Notes: generated from the sequence alone by a model not told the origin. A stretch of DNA of 64,000 nt from Myroides guanonis (GCF_900114085.1 NZ_FORU01000010.1:1-64000), one strand, 5' to 3'. Counted from the first letter of the stretch, positions 50,212-60,076 are shown. Numbers and translations are program-made.

Positions 50212-53200
50212 TTAATTCAATCTAAAATTAACTTGCAACTTCTCTAATTCTTCTAACAACTCTGCCGTGATTTCAATATTAGTATTCCTACTTGGCATCT
50301 CTAATTTAGTCACAACCCTGTATTCCTCCTTATCCTGAGGGATTAAAACCTCTTCAAAATTCAAATCTACTTCGTCATCCACATCATTCTCAGCAGGCTC
50401 TGCACGCATCAAGCTCATTATAGCACGATCTTCCAATTTCTTTTGAACTTTTTCAACCTCTATTATTTCAAAAGTGACCGCCTTTGTCCCCAAATGTTCA
50501 TCAAACAATAATCGAATTTTATCAATTTGCTGCTCCTTAAGTTCCTGTATATTCATTTGGATAATCAACTTTTTAGCATACATAGGAATCACATCCTCTA
50601 ACAACTTCATCTCTAAAAATTGAATTCTAGGTTCACTGCGCTCTCCTGTATCCTTTTTCACCCATCCTTCTTTAACCATTAGTTTGAAGTACACAAAAGT
50701 ATTATTCAAGAGAAAATGACGGAATTTCAAAAATTCCTCGTTAAACATTCTGAATTCAAAACTCTCATCATAACCCTCTACAGAGAACATAGCCCAATCC
50801 TTACCTTTGCTAGTGGTCCTAAACTGGACATTGTTTATCATACCCCCAAAAGATATATTCCTTCCAAGCAAAGCGTTTAAATCAACCAAATCCTCCACTT
50901 TAGTATTACAGAAATATTTCATCTCAAATTTAAAGTCATCTAATGGATGTCCTGAAATATAAATACCTACTACCTCCTTCTCTTTTGCAAGAGTCTCCAT
51001 CATACTCCACTCCTCACACTCTGGCATTACTGGCTCAGGAATTTGAACCTCGCTACTTTCACCAAACAAACTTACCTGAGAAGAATTTTCGTTTTCCTGA
51101 AACTTCGAACCATATCGGATAGCCTTTTCTAAAAAAGTATTCACATCCCCATCAGTAAAAAAGTATTGAGCCCTATGAGTACCTTCAAAGCAATCAAACC
51201 CTCCAGCCAAAGCCAAATTTTCAAAAGCTTTTTTATTTGCTGCACGCAAATCAATTCGTTTTGATAAATCAAATATAGAACGGTAATTCGACTCCTTTCT
51301 ACACTCAACTATAGTATTAACAGCTCCTGAACCAACTCCTTTTACTGCCCCCATTCCAAATCGAACTGCATATTCATCATTTACAGTAAACTTGTAAAAA
51401 GATTCATTCACATCAGGCCCTAACACATGTAACCCCATACGTCTACACTCCTCCATAAAGAATGTCACCTGCTTAATATCATTCATATTATTAGAAAGTA
51501 CCGCAGCCATATATTCTGCTGGATAATGCGCCTTCAAATAAGCTGTCTGATATGCAATCCAAGCATAACAAGTGGAGTGAGATTTATTAAACGCATATGA
51601 AGCAAATGCTTCCCAGTCTTTCCAAATTTTCTCCAAAACAAACGGATCATGTCCTTTCTCTGAAGCCTGATTAACAAATTGTGGCTTCATCTTATCCAAT
51701 ACTTCCTTCTGCTTCTTACCCATTGCTTTCCTCAGAACGTCTGCTTCACCCTTTGTAAAACCAGCTAGTTTCTGAGAAAGTAGCATCACCTGCTCTTGAT
51801 AAACAGTAATCCCATAAGTCTCTTGTAAATACTCTTCGCAGGCATCCAAATCATAAACAATAGGCTCTTCTCCATTCTTACGTCGAACAAAAGAAGGTAT
51901 ATACTCTAATGGACCCGGACGATACAAAGCATTCATCGCGATTAAATCGGCAAACACGGTAGGTTTCAGTTCCCTCATGTACTTCTGCATCCCCGGAGAC
52001 TCATATTGAAATACCCCAACAGTTTCTCCTCTCTGGAAAAGCTCATAGGTCTTTACATCATCAATAGGTATTTCGTCAGGATTAATTTCCAATCCAGTTC
52101 TATATTTCACTAATTTCACTGTATCCTTAATCAAAGTAAGAGTTTTCAACCCCAAGAAGTCCATCTTCAACAAACCCGCACTTTCTGCAACTGAGTTGTC
52201 AAACTGAGTCACATACAAGTTAGAATCCTTAGCAAGCGTCACAGGCACGAACTTTGTAATATCATCCGGAGTAATAATTACACCACAAGCATGTATACCA
52301 GTATTTCGCATTGACCCTTCCAATATAGTCGCTTGCTGAATAGTTTCTCCTGCCAAAGAATCCTCTTTAGCCAATGCAATAAGCTCTTTTACCTTATCAA
52401 ACTCCTCAGAACGTAGCGCTTGCTTTACCATTGCCTCGTCCTCAGATAAGAAACGCGCTAAATTCCATTTTGAAGGCATCATCCCAGGAATTAACTTCGC
52501 AATACGATCCGCCTCAAACAATGGCAAATCCAATACACGAGCAGTATCTCGAATAGCAGACTTTGTCGCCATCTTACCATAAGTAATAATTTGCGCCACC
52601 TGATTTGAACCATACTTATCAATAACGTAATCCATTACTCTACTCCTTCCCTCATCATCAAAATCAATATCGATATCGGGCATAGACACACGATCCGGAT
52701 TTAAGAAACGCTCAAAAAGCAAATCATATGCAATTGGATCTAGATTAGTAATCCACAAACAATATGCAACAGCAGAACCAGCCGCAGACCCCCTACCGGG
52801 CCCAACAGAAACCCCCATTCCTCTCGCAGCTGCAATAAAATCCTGTACAATTAAGAAATATCCAGGATACCCAGTACGCTCAATAGTTTCTAACTCAAAA
52901 TCCAATCGCTCTCTAATAGCATCTGTAATCTCAGGGTAGCGCTTCTTTGCACCTTCATAAGTCAAATATCTCAAATAACTATTTTCTCCACGCTTACCTT
53001 GCCCATCTCCTTCCTCATCTCTCTCATCAACAAAACGCTCAGGAATATCAAACTTAGGAAGCAAAACATCTCGATGAAGCACAAAAGGTTCCACTTTGTC
53101 AATAACCTCTTGAATATTATAAATAGCATCTGGCAAATCTTCAAAAAGAGACTTCATTTCCTCTTGAGATTTAAAATAATACTCTTGATTAGGCATTCCG

Positions 53201-54741
53201 TAACGATAGCCACGTCCACGTCCTATCGGAGTAGATTGTTTTTCCCCATCCTTAACACATAATAGAATATCATGAGCATTTGCATCTTTCTTATCAATAT
53301 AATAAGAGTTATTAGTCGCTATCAATTTCACATCATGTTGTCTAGCCAAACCAACCAAAGTAGCATTAACCCGATTTTCATCCTCCTGATTATGTCGCAT
53401 AATCTCTACATACAAATCATCTCCAAACTCCTCCTTCCACCAAATTAATGCCTCTTCTGCTTGTTTTTCTCCAATATTCAATATCTTATTAGGAACCTCT
53501 CCAGACAAACTTCCAGTCAACACTATTATATCCTCCTTATATTCCTTAATCACTTCCCTGTCAATTCGAGGAACATAATAAAAACCATCTGTATATGCGA
53601 TTGAAGCCATCTTAGCTAAATTGTGATAACCTTTCTTGTTTTTAGCTAACAACACAACCTGATAACCATTATCCTTTTGCTTCTTATTAGTATGATCTTC
53701 ACAAACAAAAAACTCACAACCCACAATAGGTTTTATTTTTTCTATCAAAGGCTCTCCAGAAATCTCTCTATCTTTATTTTGAGCATCGACCCCTTTATTA
53801 TGATCGCTAACCGCTTTAACAAAAAGGAAAGCGCCCATCATATTACCATGATCTGTCATTGAAACAGCAGGCATATTATATTTAGCAGCCGCCTTAACTA
53901 AACTTGGAATTGAAATAGTTGATTGAAGAATTGAAAATTGAGTATGAGTATGTAGGTGCGAAAAAGAAGCACCTTCTAATTTTTCTAATTCCTCATTCGA
54001 GACCTCTCCACCATCACCCCCTTGAAGCTTCTCAATTCTTCTTCGAATAGCATCCGAAGCCTTTTTTAAATTAATATGCTTTAATCCTATTAACTGAAAA
54101 GGCTCTGAATTTTCTCTTTTAAAATCATCAATATACGCTTGATCTTGTTGTAATTCCTCAGCAGAAAACACCCCACGTTTAACCAATTCCAAAAAACAGC
54201 GAGTTGTAGCCTCTACATCGGCAGTTGCATTATGGGCCTCAGAAAACGGAACCCCAAATAAATACGAATGCAACTCAGTAAGAGTCGGTAATTTAAATCT
54301 CCCCCCTCTTCCTCCAGGTAATTTCAACAAATTAGCTGTGACCTCCGTACAAGTGTCCAATACAGGCATATTACCCAAATTAGAATCCACTCCTAATCTA
54401 TAAAATTCACTCCCCATGATATTGAGGTCAAACCCAACATTTTGCCCAACTACAAATTTAGATCTACTAAGTGCACTGTTAAACTTCTCCAACACTTCAG
54501 CCAAGGACACACCTTGCTCCATCGCTAATTCCGTAGAAATACCATGAATCCTTTCGGCATCATAAGGAATATTAAAACCCTCAGGTTTAACCAAATAATC
54601 TTGATGCTCTATTAATCTTCCTTTCTCATCATGAATTTGCCAAGCTATCTGAATACAACGTGGCCAATTATCAGTATCTGATATAGGAGCCGACCAACTT
54701 TTAGGTAATCCCGTAGTTTCGGTGTCAAAAATTAAATACAT
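50212..54741 (-). CDS. dnaE: DNA polymerase III alpha subunit with fused proofreading exonuclease
   Basis: 1509 residues. Residues 1-200 are a DnaQ-type DEDDh 3'-5' exonuclease (FDTETTGLP, NVGFDLNIM, HNATADVEAT). The rest is DnaE: PHP domain starting SFSHLHTHTQFSILQ (about 255), the polymerase core with the catalytic Asp pair in SMPDIDIDFDDEGR, then HhH and OB-fold regions. A separate epsilon subunit is thus joined to alpha in one chain, a layout known from Bacteroidota. It is the main replicative polymerase. It starts at an ATG, and no neighbour is co-transcribed upstream. Confidence 0.97.
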   Translation of the reverse strand: MYLIFDTETTGLPKSWSAPISDTDNWPRCIQIAWQIHDEKGRLIEHQDYLVKPEGFNIPYDAERIHGISTELAMEQGVSLAEVLEKFNSALSRSKFVVGQNVGFDLNIMGSEFYRLGVDSNLGNMPVLDTCTEVTANLLKLPGGRGGRFKLPTLTELHSYLFGVPFSEAHNATADVEATTRCFLELVKRGVFSAEELQQDQAYIDDFKRENSEPFQLIGLKHINLKKASDAIRRRIEKLQGGDGGEVSNEELEKLEGASFSHLHTHTQFSILQSTISIPSLVKAAAKYNMPAVSMTDHGNMMGAFLFVKAVSDHNKGVDAQNKDREISGEPLIEKIKPIVGCEFFVCEDHTNKKQKDNGYQVVLLAKNKKGYHNLAKMASIAYTDGFYYVPRIDREVIKEYKEDIIVLTGSLSGEVPNKILNIGEKQAEEALIWWKEEFGDDLYVEIMRHNQEDENRVNATLVGLARQHDVKLIATNNSYYIDKKDANAHDILLCVKDGEKQSTPIGRGRGYRYGMPNQEYYFKSQEEMKSLFEDLPDAIYNIQEVIDKVEPFVLHRDVLLPKFDIPERFVDERDEEGDGQGKRGENSYLRYLTYEGAKKRYPEITDAIRERLDFELETIERTGYPGYFLIVQDFIAAARGMGVSVGPGRGSAAGSAVAYCLWITNLDPIAYDLLFERFLNPDRVSMPDIDIDFDDEGRSRVMDYVIDKYGSNQVAQIITYGKMATKSAIRDTARVLDLPLFEADRIAKLIPGMMPSKWNLARFLSEDEAMVKQALRSEEFDKVKELIALAKEDSLAGETIQQATILEGSMRNTGIHACGVIITPDDITKFVPVTLAKDSNLYVTQFDNSVAESAGLLKMDFLGLKTLTLIKDTVKLVKYRTGLEINPDEIPIDDVKTYELFQRGETVGVFQYESPGMQKYMRELKPTVFADLIAMNALYRPGPLEYIPSFVRRKNGEEPIVYDLDACEEYLQETYGITVYQEQVMLLSQKLAGFTKGEADVLRKAMGKKQKEVLDKMKPQFVNQASEKGHDPFVLEKIWKDWEAFASYAFNKSHSTCYAWIAYQTAYLKAHYPAEYMAAVLSNNMNDIKQVTFFMEECRRMGLHVLGPDVNESFYKFTVNDEYAVRFGMGAVKGVGSGAVNTIVECRKESNYRSIFDLSKRIDLRAANKKAFENLALAGGFDCFEGTHRAQYFFTDGDVNTFLEKAIRYGSKFQENENSSQVSLFGESSEVQIPEPVMPECEEWSMMETLAKEKEVVGIYISGHPLDDFKFEMKYFCNTKVEDLVDLNALLGRNISFGGMINNVQFRTTSKGKDWAMFSVEGYDESFEFRMFNEEFLKFRHFLLNNTFVYFKLMVKEGWVKKDTGERSEPRIQFLEMKLLEDVIPMYAKKLIIQMNIQELKEQQIDKIRLLFDEHLGTKAVTFEIIEVEKVQKKLEDRAIMSLMRAEPAENDVDDEVDLNFEEVLIPQDKEEYRVVTKLEMPSRNTNIEITAELLEELEKLQVNFRLN

Positions 54742-54857
54742 AACTGATTTATTGAGTTTTAAAATTTAAAGAAAATACACATAACAACATCAATCAAAAA
54801 AAAATGATTGACATTACTTGTTTAATAATTGCAATTAAGAAAAACAAAGATATAAAA

Positions 54858-54882
54858 AAGACCGCTCTACTAAAGCGGTCTT
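54858..54882. terminator. hairpin between the DUF6252 and dnaE genes
   Basis: AAGACCGCT (54858-54866) pairs with AGCGGTCTT (54874-54882). It is followed by A/T-rich sequence on both sides, and its minus-strand reading ends the lipoprotein gene. Confidence 0.75.
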
Positions 54883-54907
54883 AACTAAAACAAAAACGTA
54901 TATATTA

Positions 54908-55450
54908 TTATTTCGCCTGTTCTACAGGTATTCTATAAAATGTACCCTTATTATATGTTTGCGTATTATCTCTCCTCACAAAAGCTCCTTCGACCTCAAG
55001 CATATCATGAACAAAAGTAATATTAAACTCTCCTGATATAGTACCCTCTACCTGTTTTTCTTTAGGAGAATACGTTATATAACCACTTCCAACACCATAC
55101 TCACCATTAGTTATATAAACAGGAGCTATTACTTCTCCATCTTCATTCTTATAAGTAAGAGTAGCTCTATCTGCTTCTAAAACACCCATATCATATTTTG
55201 AACCATATTCATAAGACACAGTCCTAAGCTCTATTGTTGTATGCCCATCAGTACCTGTGATTATCATAGAACCATCCAGTACTTTAGCAGAAAAATCAGT
55301 TGCTTTCCAATACTCATACGTTGGCAATGAAATGGAATCATTTAATTCCGTTAGTCTTTGCGCACCAAAAGAAGGGTCATTAAAGACTACATCATTATCA
55401 CACGCTATAAAAGTTAGCGTCAAAGCCAACATTCCAAGAATTTTCTTCAT
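54908..55450 (-). CDS. DUF6252-like lipoprotein
   Basis: 180 residues from ATG 55450 (a GTG at 55480 would add ten). A lipobox-like FIAC (about Cys16) follows KKILGMLALTLT. The mature part is beta-rich, with YEYWKATDFSAKVLDGSMIITGTDG and a late EGTISGEFNITF, matching small flavobacterial DUF6252-type lipoproteins. The function is unknown. It is transcribed alone. Confidence 0.7.
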   Translation of the reverse strand: MKKILGMLALTLTFIACDNDVVFNDPSFGAQRLTELNDSISLPTYEYWKATDFSAKVLDGSMIITGTDGHTTIELRTVSYEYGSKYDMGVLEADRATLTYKNEDGEVIAPVYITNGEYGVGSGYITYSPKEKQVEGTISGEFNITFVHDMLEVEGAFVRRDNTQTYNKGTFYRIPVEQAK

Positions 55451-55837
55451 ATTTAAAAGATTATCACCATATAGAAACACAAAAATAGTTTTTAAAACCG
55501 AATTTCAAAGCTATTTTTTAATAAAGAATTAACTTTTAACTTTTAAATGTTAATTATAAATAAAGCGACAAATTACCTACGAGTACTTAAGCGCACAAAA
55601 AATGCCACAAAACGCTTAAAAAAACAAATATTAAGAAACTATCAAAATCATAGTCAAATAAAAAATTAAAACTTATCCAACACATACTAACCAACATTCA
55701 AAAACAGTAAAACTAAGAGATTAACATCACCTACTTAGCTAAACACTACTGCTTAAAAACTACAACAAACTAAAAACCAAACACCTAGCGCATTTAAAAT
55801 AAAAATACTTTTAAAACCTTGATTCAAAAAAAACAAT
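55451..55837. other. AT-rich intergenic region upstream of rpsP
   Basis: About 390 bases, very AT-rich, with no open reading frame or RNA gene recognised. The last part holds the rpsP promoter. Confidence 0.4.
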
Positions 55838-55874
55838 TATATTTGCACATTATTTAACAGAGGTCGGGAACCTC
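55838..55874 (+). promoter_or_regulatory. rpsP promoter and leader hairpin
   Basis: TATATTTG (55838-55845) is the -7 element. A compact hairpin GAGGT-CGGGA-ACCTC (55860-55874) follows in the short leader, 16 bases before the ATG. It may be a site for control by a ribosomal protein; this is only suggested by position. Confidence 0.5.
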
Positions 55875-55890
55875 AAATTAATGTAGAATT

Positions 55891-56415
55891 ATGTCTGTAA
55901 AAATTAGATTACAAAGACACGGTAAAAAAGGAAAACCTTTTTACTGGGTAGTAGCAGCTGATGCTCGCGCAAAAAGAGATGGTAAATACCTAGAAAAAAT
56001 TGGTACTTACAATCCAAACACTAACCCTGCAACAGTAGAATTAAATGTTGATTTAGCTGTACAATGGTTGGATAATGGTGCACAACCAACTGACACTGCA
56101 AGAACACTTCTTTCTTACAAAGGAGCTTTATTAAAACACCACTTACAAGGTGGAGTTAGAAAAGGAGCTTTAACTCAAGAACAAGCAGATGCAAAATTTG
56201 CAGCTTGGTTAGAGGAAAAAGAAAACAAAATCAACGCTAAGAAAGATGGTTTGTCTACTTCAAAAGCAGACGCTAGAGCTAAACAATTAGCTGCTGAAAA
56301 AGAAGTTAACGAAAAACGTGCTGCTGCTGCTAAAGAAGCTCTTGCTCAAGCAGAAGCTCCTGCAACTGAAGAAGCAGAAGCAACAGAAGAAAACAACGAA
56401 GAAACTCAAGCTTAA
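55891..56415 (+). CDS. rpsP: 30S ribosomal protein S16
   Basis: 174 residues. The conserved S16 domain (SVKIRLQRHGKKGKPFYWVVAADARAKRDGKYLEKIGTYNP pattern, split across residues 2-42) occupies the first 80 residues. A C-terminal extension of about 90 residues follows, rich in Ala, Lys and Glu (KADARAKQLAAEKEVNEKRAA), ending in an acidic stretch. It is much longer than the ~80-residue E. coli protein, as is common in Bacteroidota. It is translated 16 bp ahead of rimM, as in many bacteria. Confidence 0.97.
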   Translation: MSVKIRLQRHGKKGKPFYWVVAADARAKRDGKYLEKIGTYNPNTNPATVELNVDLAVQWLDNGAQPTDTARTLLSYKGALLKHHLQGGVRKGALTQEQADAKFAAWLEEKENKINAKKDGLSTSKADARAKQLAAEKEVNEKRAAAAKEALAQAEAPATEEAEATEENNEETQA

Positions 56416-56431
56416 TAATTTATTGCGCGAT

Positions 56432-56956
56432 ATGCATAAAGATGATTGTTTCTATTTAGGTAAAATCGCCAAAAAGTTCAGCTTTAAGGGAGAGGTATTG
56501 GCTTATTTAGATACCGATGAACCAGAGTTATACGAAAATTTGGAATCTGTGTTCGTTGAATCCAACGGACACTTGATTCCTTTTTTTATTGTAGATGCTT
56601 ACCTACACAAGAACGACTTTCTAAGAATTAAATTTGAAGACATCGATTCTGAAGAAGAAGCTGACAGAATATTAGGTAGCGAACTATACCTACCTCTTGA
56701 AATGTTACCAAAACTAGAAGGTGACCAATTCTATTTTCATGAAGTTATTGGTTTTGAAGTTGAAGATCTCCACAAAGGATCTATTGGACAGCTAAAAGCC
56801 ATCAATGACAGTGCCGCACAAGCACTTTTTATAATTGATTATAACGGAATAGAAATCTTAGTTCCTATGATTGATGATTTCATACATCAAGTAGACAGAA
56901 CAAACAAAAAATTAATATTAGACACCCCTGAAGGCTTGATTGACCTATATCTATAA
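56432..56956 (+). CDS. rimM: 16S rRNA processing protein RimM
   Basis: 174 residues from ATG 56432. RimM helps assemble the 30S subunit head and works beside S16 and S19. The N-terminal barrel (CFYLGKIAKKFSFKGEVLAYLDTD) and the C-terminal PRC-barrel (FHEVIGFEVEDLHKGSIGQLKAI) are both present. Start codons further upstream lie inside rpsP in another frame and give a Leu/Lys-rich artefact, so they are rejected. Confidence 0.95.
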   Translation: MHKDDCFYLGKIAKKFSFKGEVLAYLDTDEPELYENLESVFVESNGHLIPFFIVDAYLHKNDFLRIKFEDIDSEEEADRILGSELYLPLEMLPKLEGDQFYFHEVIGFEVEDLHKGSIGQLKAINDSAAQALFIIDYNGIEILVPMIDDFIHQVDRTNKKLILDTPEGLIDLYL

Positions 56957-57066
56957 TAAACTTTATTCTCTACTTTAGAAAATACAATCACTTTTATAGA
57001 CGCAAATCATTGTCAAGCAAAACCATATCAGCAAAACTCTTTTCAATTACTTAGAAAACTCGTGCT

Positions 57067-57774
57067 ATGTTCAAATTTAAACAATTCGAAATTTCGCAAG
57101 ATAAATGCGCTATGAAAATTGGAACAGATGCTGTTTTACTAGGAGCCTGGACTCCAACTCACAACAATCCTTTTTCCATTCTTGATATTGGCGCAGGAAC
57201 TGGAATCTTAGCCCTGATGATGGCGCAGCGAACAAACGCTGAACAAATTGACGGAGTTGAAATAGACGACCTAGCTCATGAACAAGCAGTCGAGAATTTC
57301 GAAAATAGCCCATGGGCAGACAGATTATTTTGCTATCATGCTGATTTGGAAACCTTCGCCAATGAAATAGAAGAAGAATATGATTTAATTATTTCCAATC
57401 CTCCTTTTTATTCCGAAGATTATAAAACCAACAACTCACAGCGAGACAAAGCACGCTTTCAAGATTCCCTACCCTTCGACTTATTAATTGAGGTAGTAGA
57501 CCATTTCCTATCAGACATCGGTATTTTTTCTATTATTGTCCCATCTAAAGAAGAAGACAATATTATTCATTTAGCCGCCACTTTTGCACTCTACCCTCTA
57601 AAAGTAACCCGAGTAAAAGGAACTCAAAATTCTGAAATAAAAAGAAGTCTTATTGCTTTCTCCAGAGAAATGATTCCACAAATCCCATTAGACGAACTTA
57701 CTCTTGAAATAGAAAGACACCAATACACCCCTGAATTCAAAGAACTAGTTCAAGATTTTTATTTAAAGCTATAA
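57067..57774 (+). CDS. trmN6: tRNA1(Val) (adenine(37)-N6)-methyltransferase
   Basis: 235 residues. A class I SAM-dependent methyltransferase: LDIGAGTGILALMMAQR (motif I), DGVEIDDLAHEQA (motif II) and the adenine-N6 motif NPPFY (about residues 112-116). The N-terminal FKFKQFEISQDKCAMKIGTDAVLLGAW is typical of TrmN6 (YfiC). It modifies A37 of tRNA1-Val. It lies 110 bp after rimM with a likely separate start. Confidence 0.92.
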   Translation: MFKFKQFEISQDKCAMKIGTDAVLLGAWTPTHNNPFSILDIGAGTGILALMMAQRTNAEQIDGVEIDDLAHEQAVENFENSPWADRLFCYHADLETFANEIEEEYDLIISNPPFYSEDYKTNNSQRDKARFQDSLPFDLLIEVVDHFLSDIGIFSIIVPSKEEDNIIHLAATFALYPLKVTRVKGTQNSEIKRSLIAFSREMIPQIPLDELTLEIERHQYTPEFKELVQDFYLKL

Positions 57775-57826
57775 ATTTAATTCTAGCTATATCTTAATTA
57801 CCAGCAATTCCATCCAACACACCTTT

Positions 57827-57997
57827 CTAATTCATCAATAAGAACATGAATATAGAAGCGACAAGAATACAAACTAACCACAATGTTGGACTCAACCCAG
57901 TACAACCAATTCCATTTACAAATACACTCATTAGCAACACTAAATATAATCGAACACAAACATAAAGTACATCGTTTAAAAGTTGCAAATCATTCAT
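57827..57997 (-). CDS. possible small hydrophobic protein
   Basis: A 56-residue open frame from ATG 57997 to TAG 57827. It is almost wholly hydrophobic with two candidate membrane segments (LYLVLLMSVFVNGIG and WLVCILVASIFMFLLM). Its 5' end overlaps the promoter of the divergent glutaryl-CoA-dehydrogenase-like gene. Chance is a serious alternative in AT-rich DNA, so this is a weak call based only on length and composition. Confidence 0.2.
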   Translation of the reverse strand: MNDLQLLNDVLYVCVRLYLVLLMSVFVNGIGCTGLSPTLWLVCILVASIFMFLLMN

Positions 57998-58012
57998 AAT
58001 TACTTATTTTTG
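57983..58012 (+). promoter_or_regulatory. promoter of the glutaryl-CoA-dehydrogenase-like gene
   Basis: TTG (57983-57985), 19 bp, TATTTTTG (58005-58012). It is a full match to the Bacteroidota consensus, 29 bp before the ATG. Confidence 0.8.
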
Positions 58013-58041
58013 TTAGTATCAACCAAATACATTAAACAATT

Positions 58042-59220
58042 ATGAAACCAGATTTATTTCAAGCTCCAGACTATTATCTTTTAGATGAACTTCTAACAGA
58101 AGAACATAAGCTAGTTAGAGATGCAGCTCGAGCTTGGGTGAAACGCGAGGTTTCTCCTATCATTGAAGAGTTTGCTCAAAAAGCGGAATTCCCAAAACAA
58201 CTTATACCAGGATTAGCTGAAATTGGTGCATTCGGCCCTTACATTCCAGAAGAGTATGGCGGCGCTGGCCTTGACCAAATTTCTTATGGACTTATCATGC
58301 AAGAAATTGAAAGAGGAGATTCAGGAGTTCGCTCTACATCTTCAGTTCAATCATCACTAGTGATGTATCCTATTTGGAAATATGGAAACGAAGAACAACG
58401 CAAAAAATACCTTCCAAAACTAGCCACTGGCGAATTTATTGGGTGTTTTGGATTGACAGAACCAGACTACGGATCAAATCCAGGCGGAATGGTAACAAAC
58501 ATCAAAGATATGGGAGACCACTACCTATTAAACGGTGCTAAAATGTGGATTTCTAACGCTCCTTTTGCCGATATAGCAGTAGTATGGGCAAAAAATGAAG
58601 AGGGAAGAATTAAAGGTCTAATTGTTGAGCGCGGCATGGAAGGTTTCACTACACCTGAAACACACAACAAATGGTCATTAAGAGCCTCTTCTACTGGAGA
58701 ATTAATTTTCGACAATGTGAAAATACCCAAAGAAAATATACTACCAAATAAAGATGGTTTAGGCGCACCACTAGGATGTCTAGACTCCGCTCGATATGGT
58801 ATTGCATGGGGAGCCATTGGAGCCGCTATGGACTGTTATGATACTGCTCTTCGATATTCCAAAGAACGCATTCAATTCGACAAACCGATTGGAGCAACTC
58901 AGTTACAACAAAAGAAATTAGCCGAAATGATTACCGAAATTACTAAGGCACAACTTTTAACTTGGAGACTAGGAGTCTTGAGAAACGAAGGTAAAGCAAC
59001 TACTGCTCAAATATCAATGGCAAAAAGAAACAATGTAGCCATGGCTATGGAAATCGCTAGAGATGCAAGACAAATGTTAGGCGGAATGGGAATTACTGGT
59101 GAATATTCCATTATGCGTCATATGATGAATTTAGAATCAGTAGTTACTTATGAAGGAACACACGACATCCACTTATTAATAACAGGAATGGACGTTACAG
59201 GTCTCTCTGCTTTTAAATAA
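58042..59220 (+). CDS. acyl-CoA dehydrogenase, glutaryl-CoA-dehydrogenase-like
   Basis: 392 residues, FAD-dependent. The sequence follows human glutaryl-CoA dehydrogenase closely at GDSGVRSTSSVQSSLVMYPI, ARYGIAWGAIGAA and MNLESVVTYEGTHDIH, where the catalytic Glu of the class lies in YEGTHD. The substrate-site block LRASSTGELIF is kept. It likely oxidises and decarboxylates glutaryl-CoA to crotonyl-CoA during lysine or tryptophan breakdown. A full promoter is upstream and a terminator follows the stop. Confidence 0.88.
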   Translation: MKPDLFQAPDYYLLDELLTEEHKLVRDAARAWVKREVSPIIEEFAQKAEFPKQLIPGLAEIGAFGPYIPEEYGGAGLDQISYGLIMQEIERGDSGVRSTSSVQSSLVMYPIWKYGNEEQRKKYLPKLATGEFIGCFGLTEPDYGSNPGGMVTNIKDMGDHYLLNGAKMWISNAPFADIAVVWAKNEEGRIKGLIVERGMEGFTTPETHNKWSLRASSTGELIFDNVKIPKENILPNKDGLGAPLGCLDSARYGIAWGAIGAAMDCYDTALRYSKERIQFDKPIGATQLQQKKLAEMITEITKAQLLTWRLGVLRNEGKATTAQISMAKRNNVAMAMEIARDARQMLGGMGITGEYSIMRHMMNLESVVTYEGTHDIHLLITGMDVTGLSAFK

Positions 59221-59240
59221 TATACTCCTAAAATAAACAC

Positions 59241-59270
59241 AAAAGCTCTCCAAATTTGAAGAGCTTTTTT
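59241..59270 (+). terminator. intrinsic terminator
   Basis: AAAAGCTCT (59241-59249) pairs with AGAGCTTTT (59260-59268), followed by T's. Confidence 0.8.
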
Positions 59271-59296
59271 TATTTTCGTCCTAAAGAATCTGACTT

Positions 59297-60076
59297 ATGA
59301 CTATTCAATACATTAACGAGCAACTTGCTCCAGAAAGAAATCAACTTCTCAACCACTCTTTATATCAAAAAGTACGCACTATAGCAGACCTCCATAGTTT
59401 CATGGAAGGACACGTATACGCAGTTTGGGACTTCATGTCATTACTAAAAGCCTTACAACAAAGATTAACTTGTACAACTACTCCTTGGTTTGCCTCTAAA
59501 AATCCAGAAACACGATATTTAATAAATGAAATTGTACTAGCAGAAGAATCTGACATTGATTTAGAAGGAAATCGCTTGAGTCATTTTGAAATGTATATTG
59601 ACGCCATGCGTACATCAAATGCAAACACAGAAGACATTAACATATTTCTAAGTACAGTATTACGTACGGTTTCAATATTTGAAGCAATCGAACAATCAAA
59701 TCTCCACCCTCTTATTAAAGAATTTTTAAACTTTAGTTTTAAAATCATAGAAGAAGGAGAACCACATAAAATAGCAGCTGCCTTTACATTTGGTCGAGAA
59801 GATTTAATTCCCGACATGTTTTCAGAAATATTAAAGAACTTACAACTTAATTTCCCTGAAAGCGACCTCTCTAAGCTCGTATACTATTTTCAAAGACATA
59901 TTGACCTAGATGGAGATGAACATGGCCCAATGGCTATGAAAATGATATCGGAGCTTTGCGGAGAAGACAACAAGAAATGGAATGACGTACTTCAAGTCTC
60001 AAAGGAAGCCCTCATAAAACGTATTGGATTATGGAATGCCATAGAACAACACATAGACTCTCAAAACAAAGCTTAA
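59297..60076 (+). CDS. DUF3050 protein (haem-oxygenase-like fold)
   Basis: 259 residues. DUF3050 members are all-helical: LADLHSFMEGHVYAVWDFMSLLKALQ (about 30-53) holds two His positions, EIVLAEESDID follows, and late HIDLDGDEHGPMAMKMI carries another His pair. The fold resembles haem-oxygenase-like and non-haem di-iron proteins, with His/Glu/Asp in the right helices to hold metal; that function is inferred. Neither neighbour gives a pathway. Confidence 0.8.
   Translation: MTIQYINEQLAPERNQLLNHSLYQKVRTIADLHSFMEGHVYAVWDFMSLLKALQQRLTCTTTPWFASKNPETRYLINEIVLAEESDIDLEGNRLSHFEMYIDAMRTSNANTEDINIFLSTVLRTVSIFEAIEQSNLHPLIKEFLNFSFKIIEEGEPHKIAAAFTFGREDLIPDMFSEILKNLQLNFPESDLSKLVYYFQRHIDLDGDEHGPMAMKMISELCGEDNKKWNDVLQVSKEALIKRIGLWNAIEQHIDSQNKA

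Noticed and set aside
56318-56431. Leu/Lys-rich extension of RimM
   Set aside because: It is the out-of-frame reading of the Ala/Lys/Glu-rich rpsP tail.
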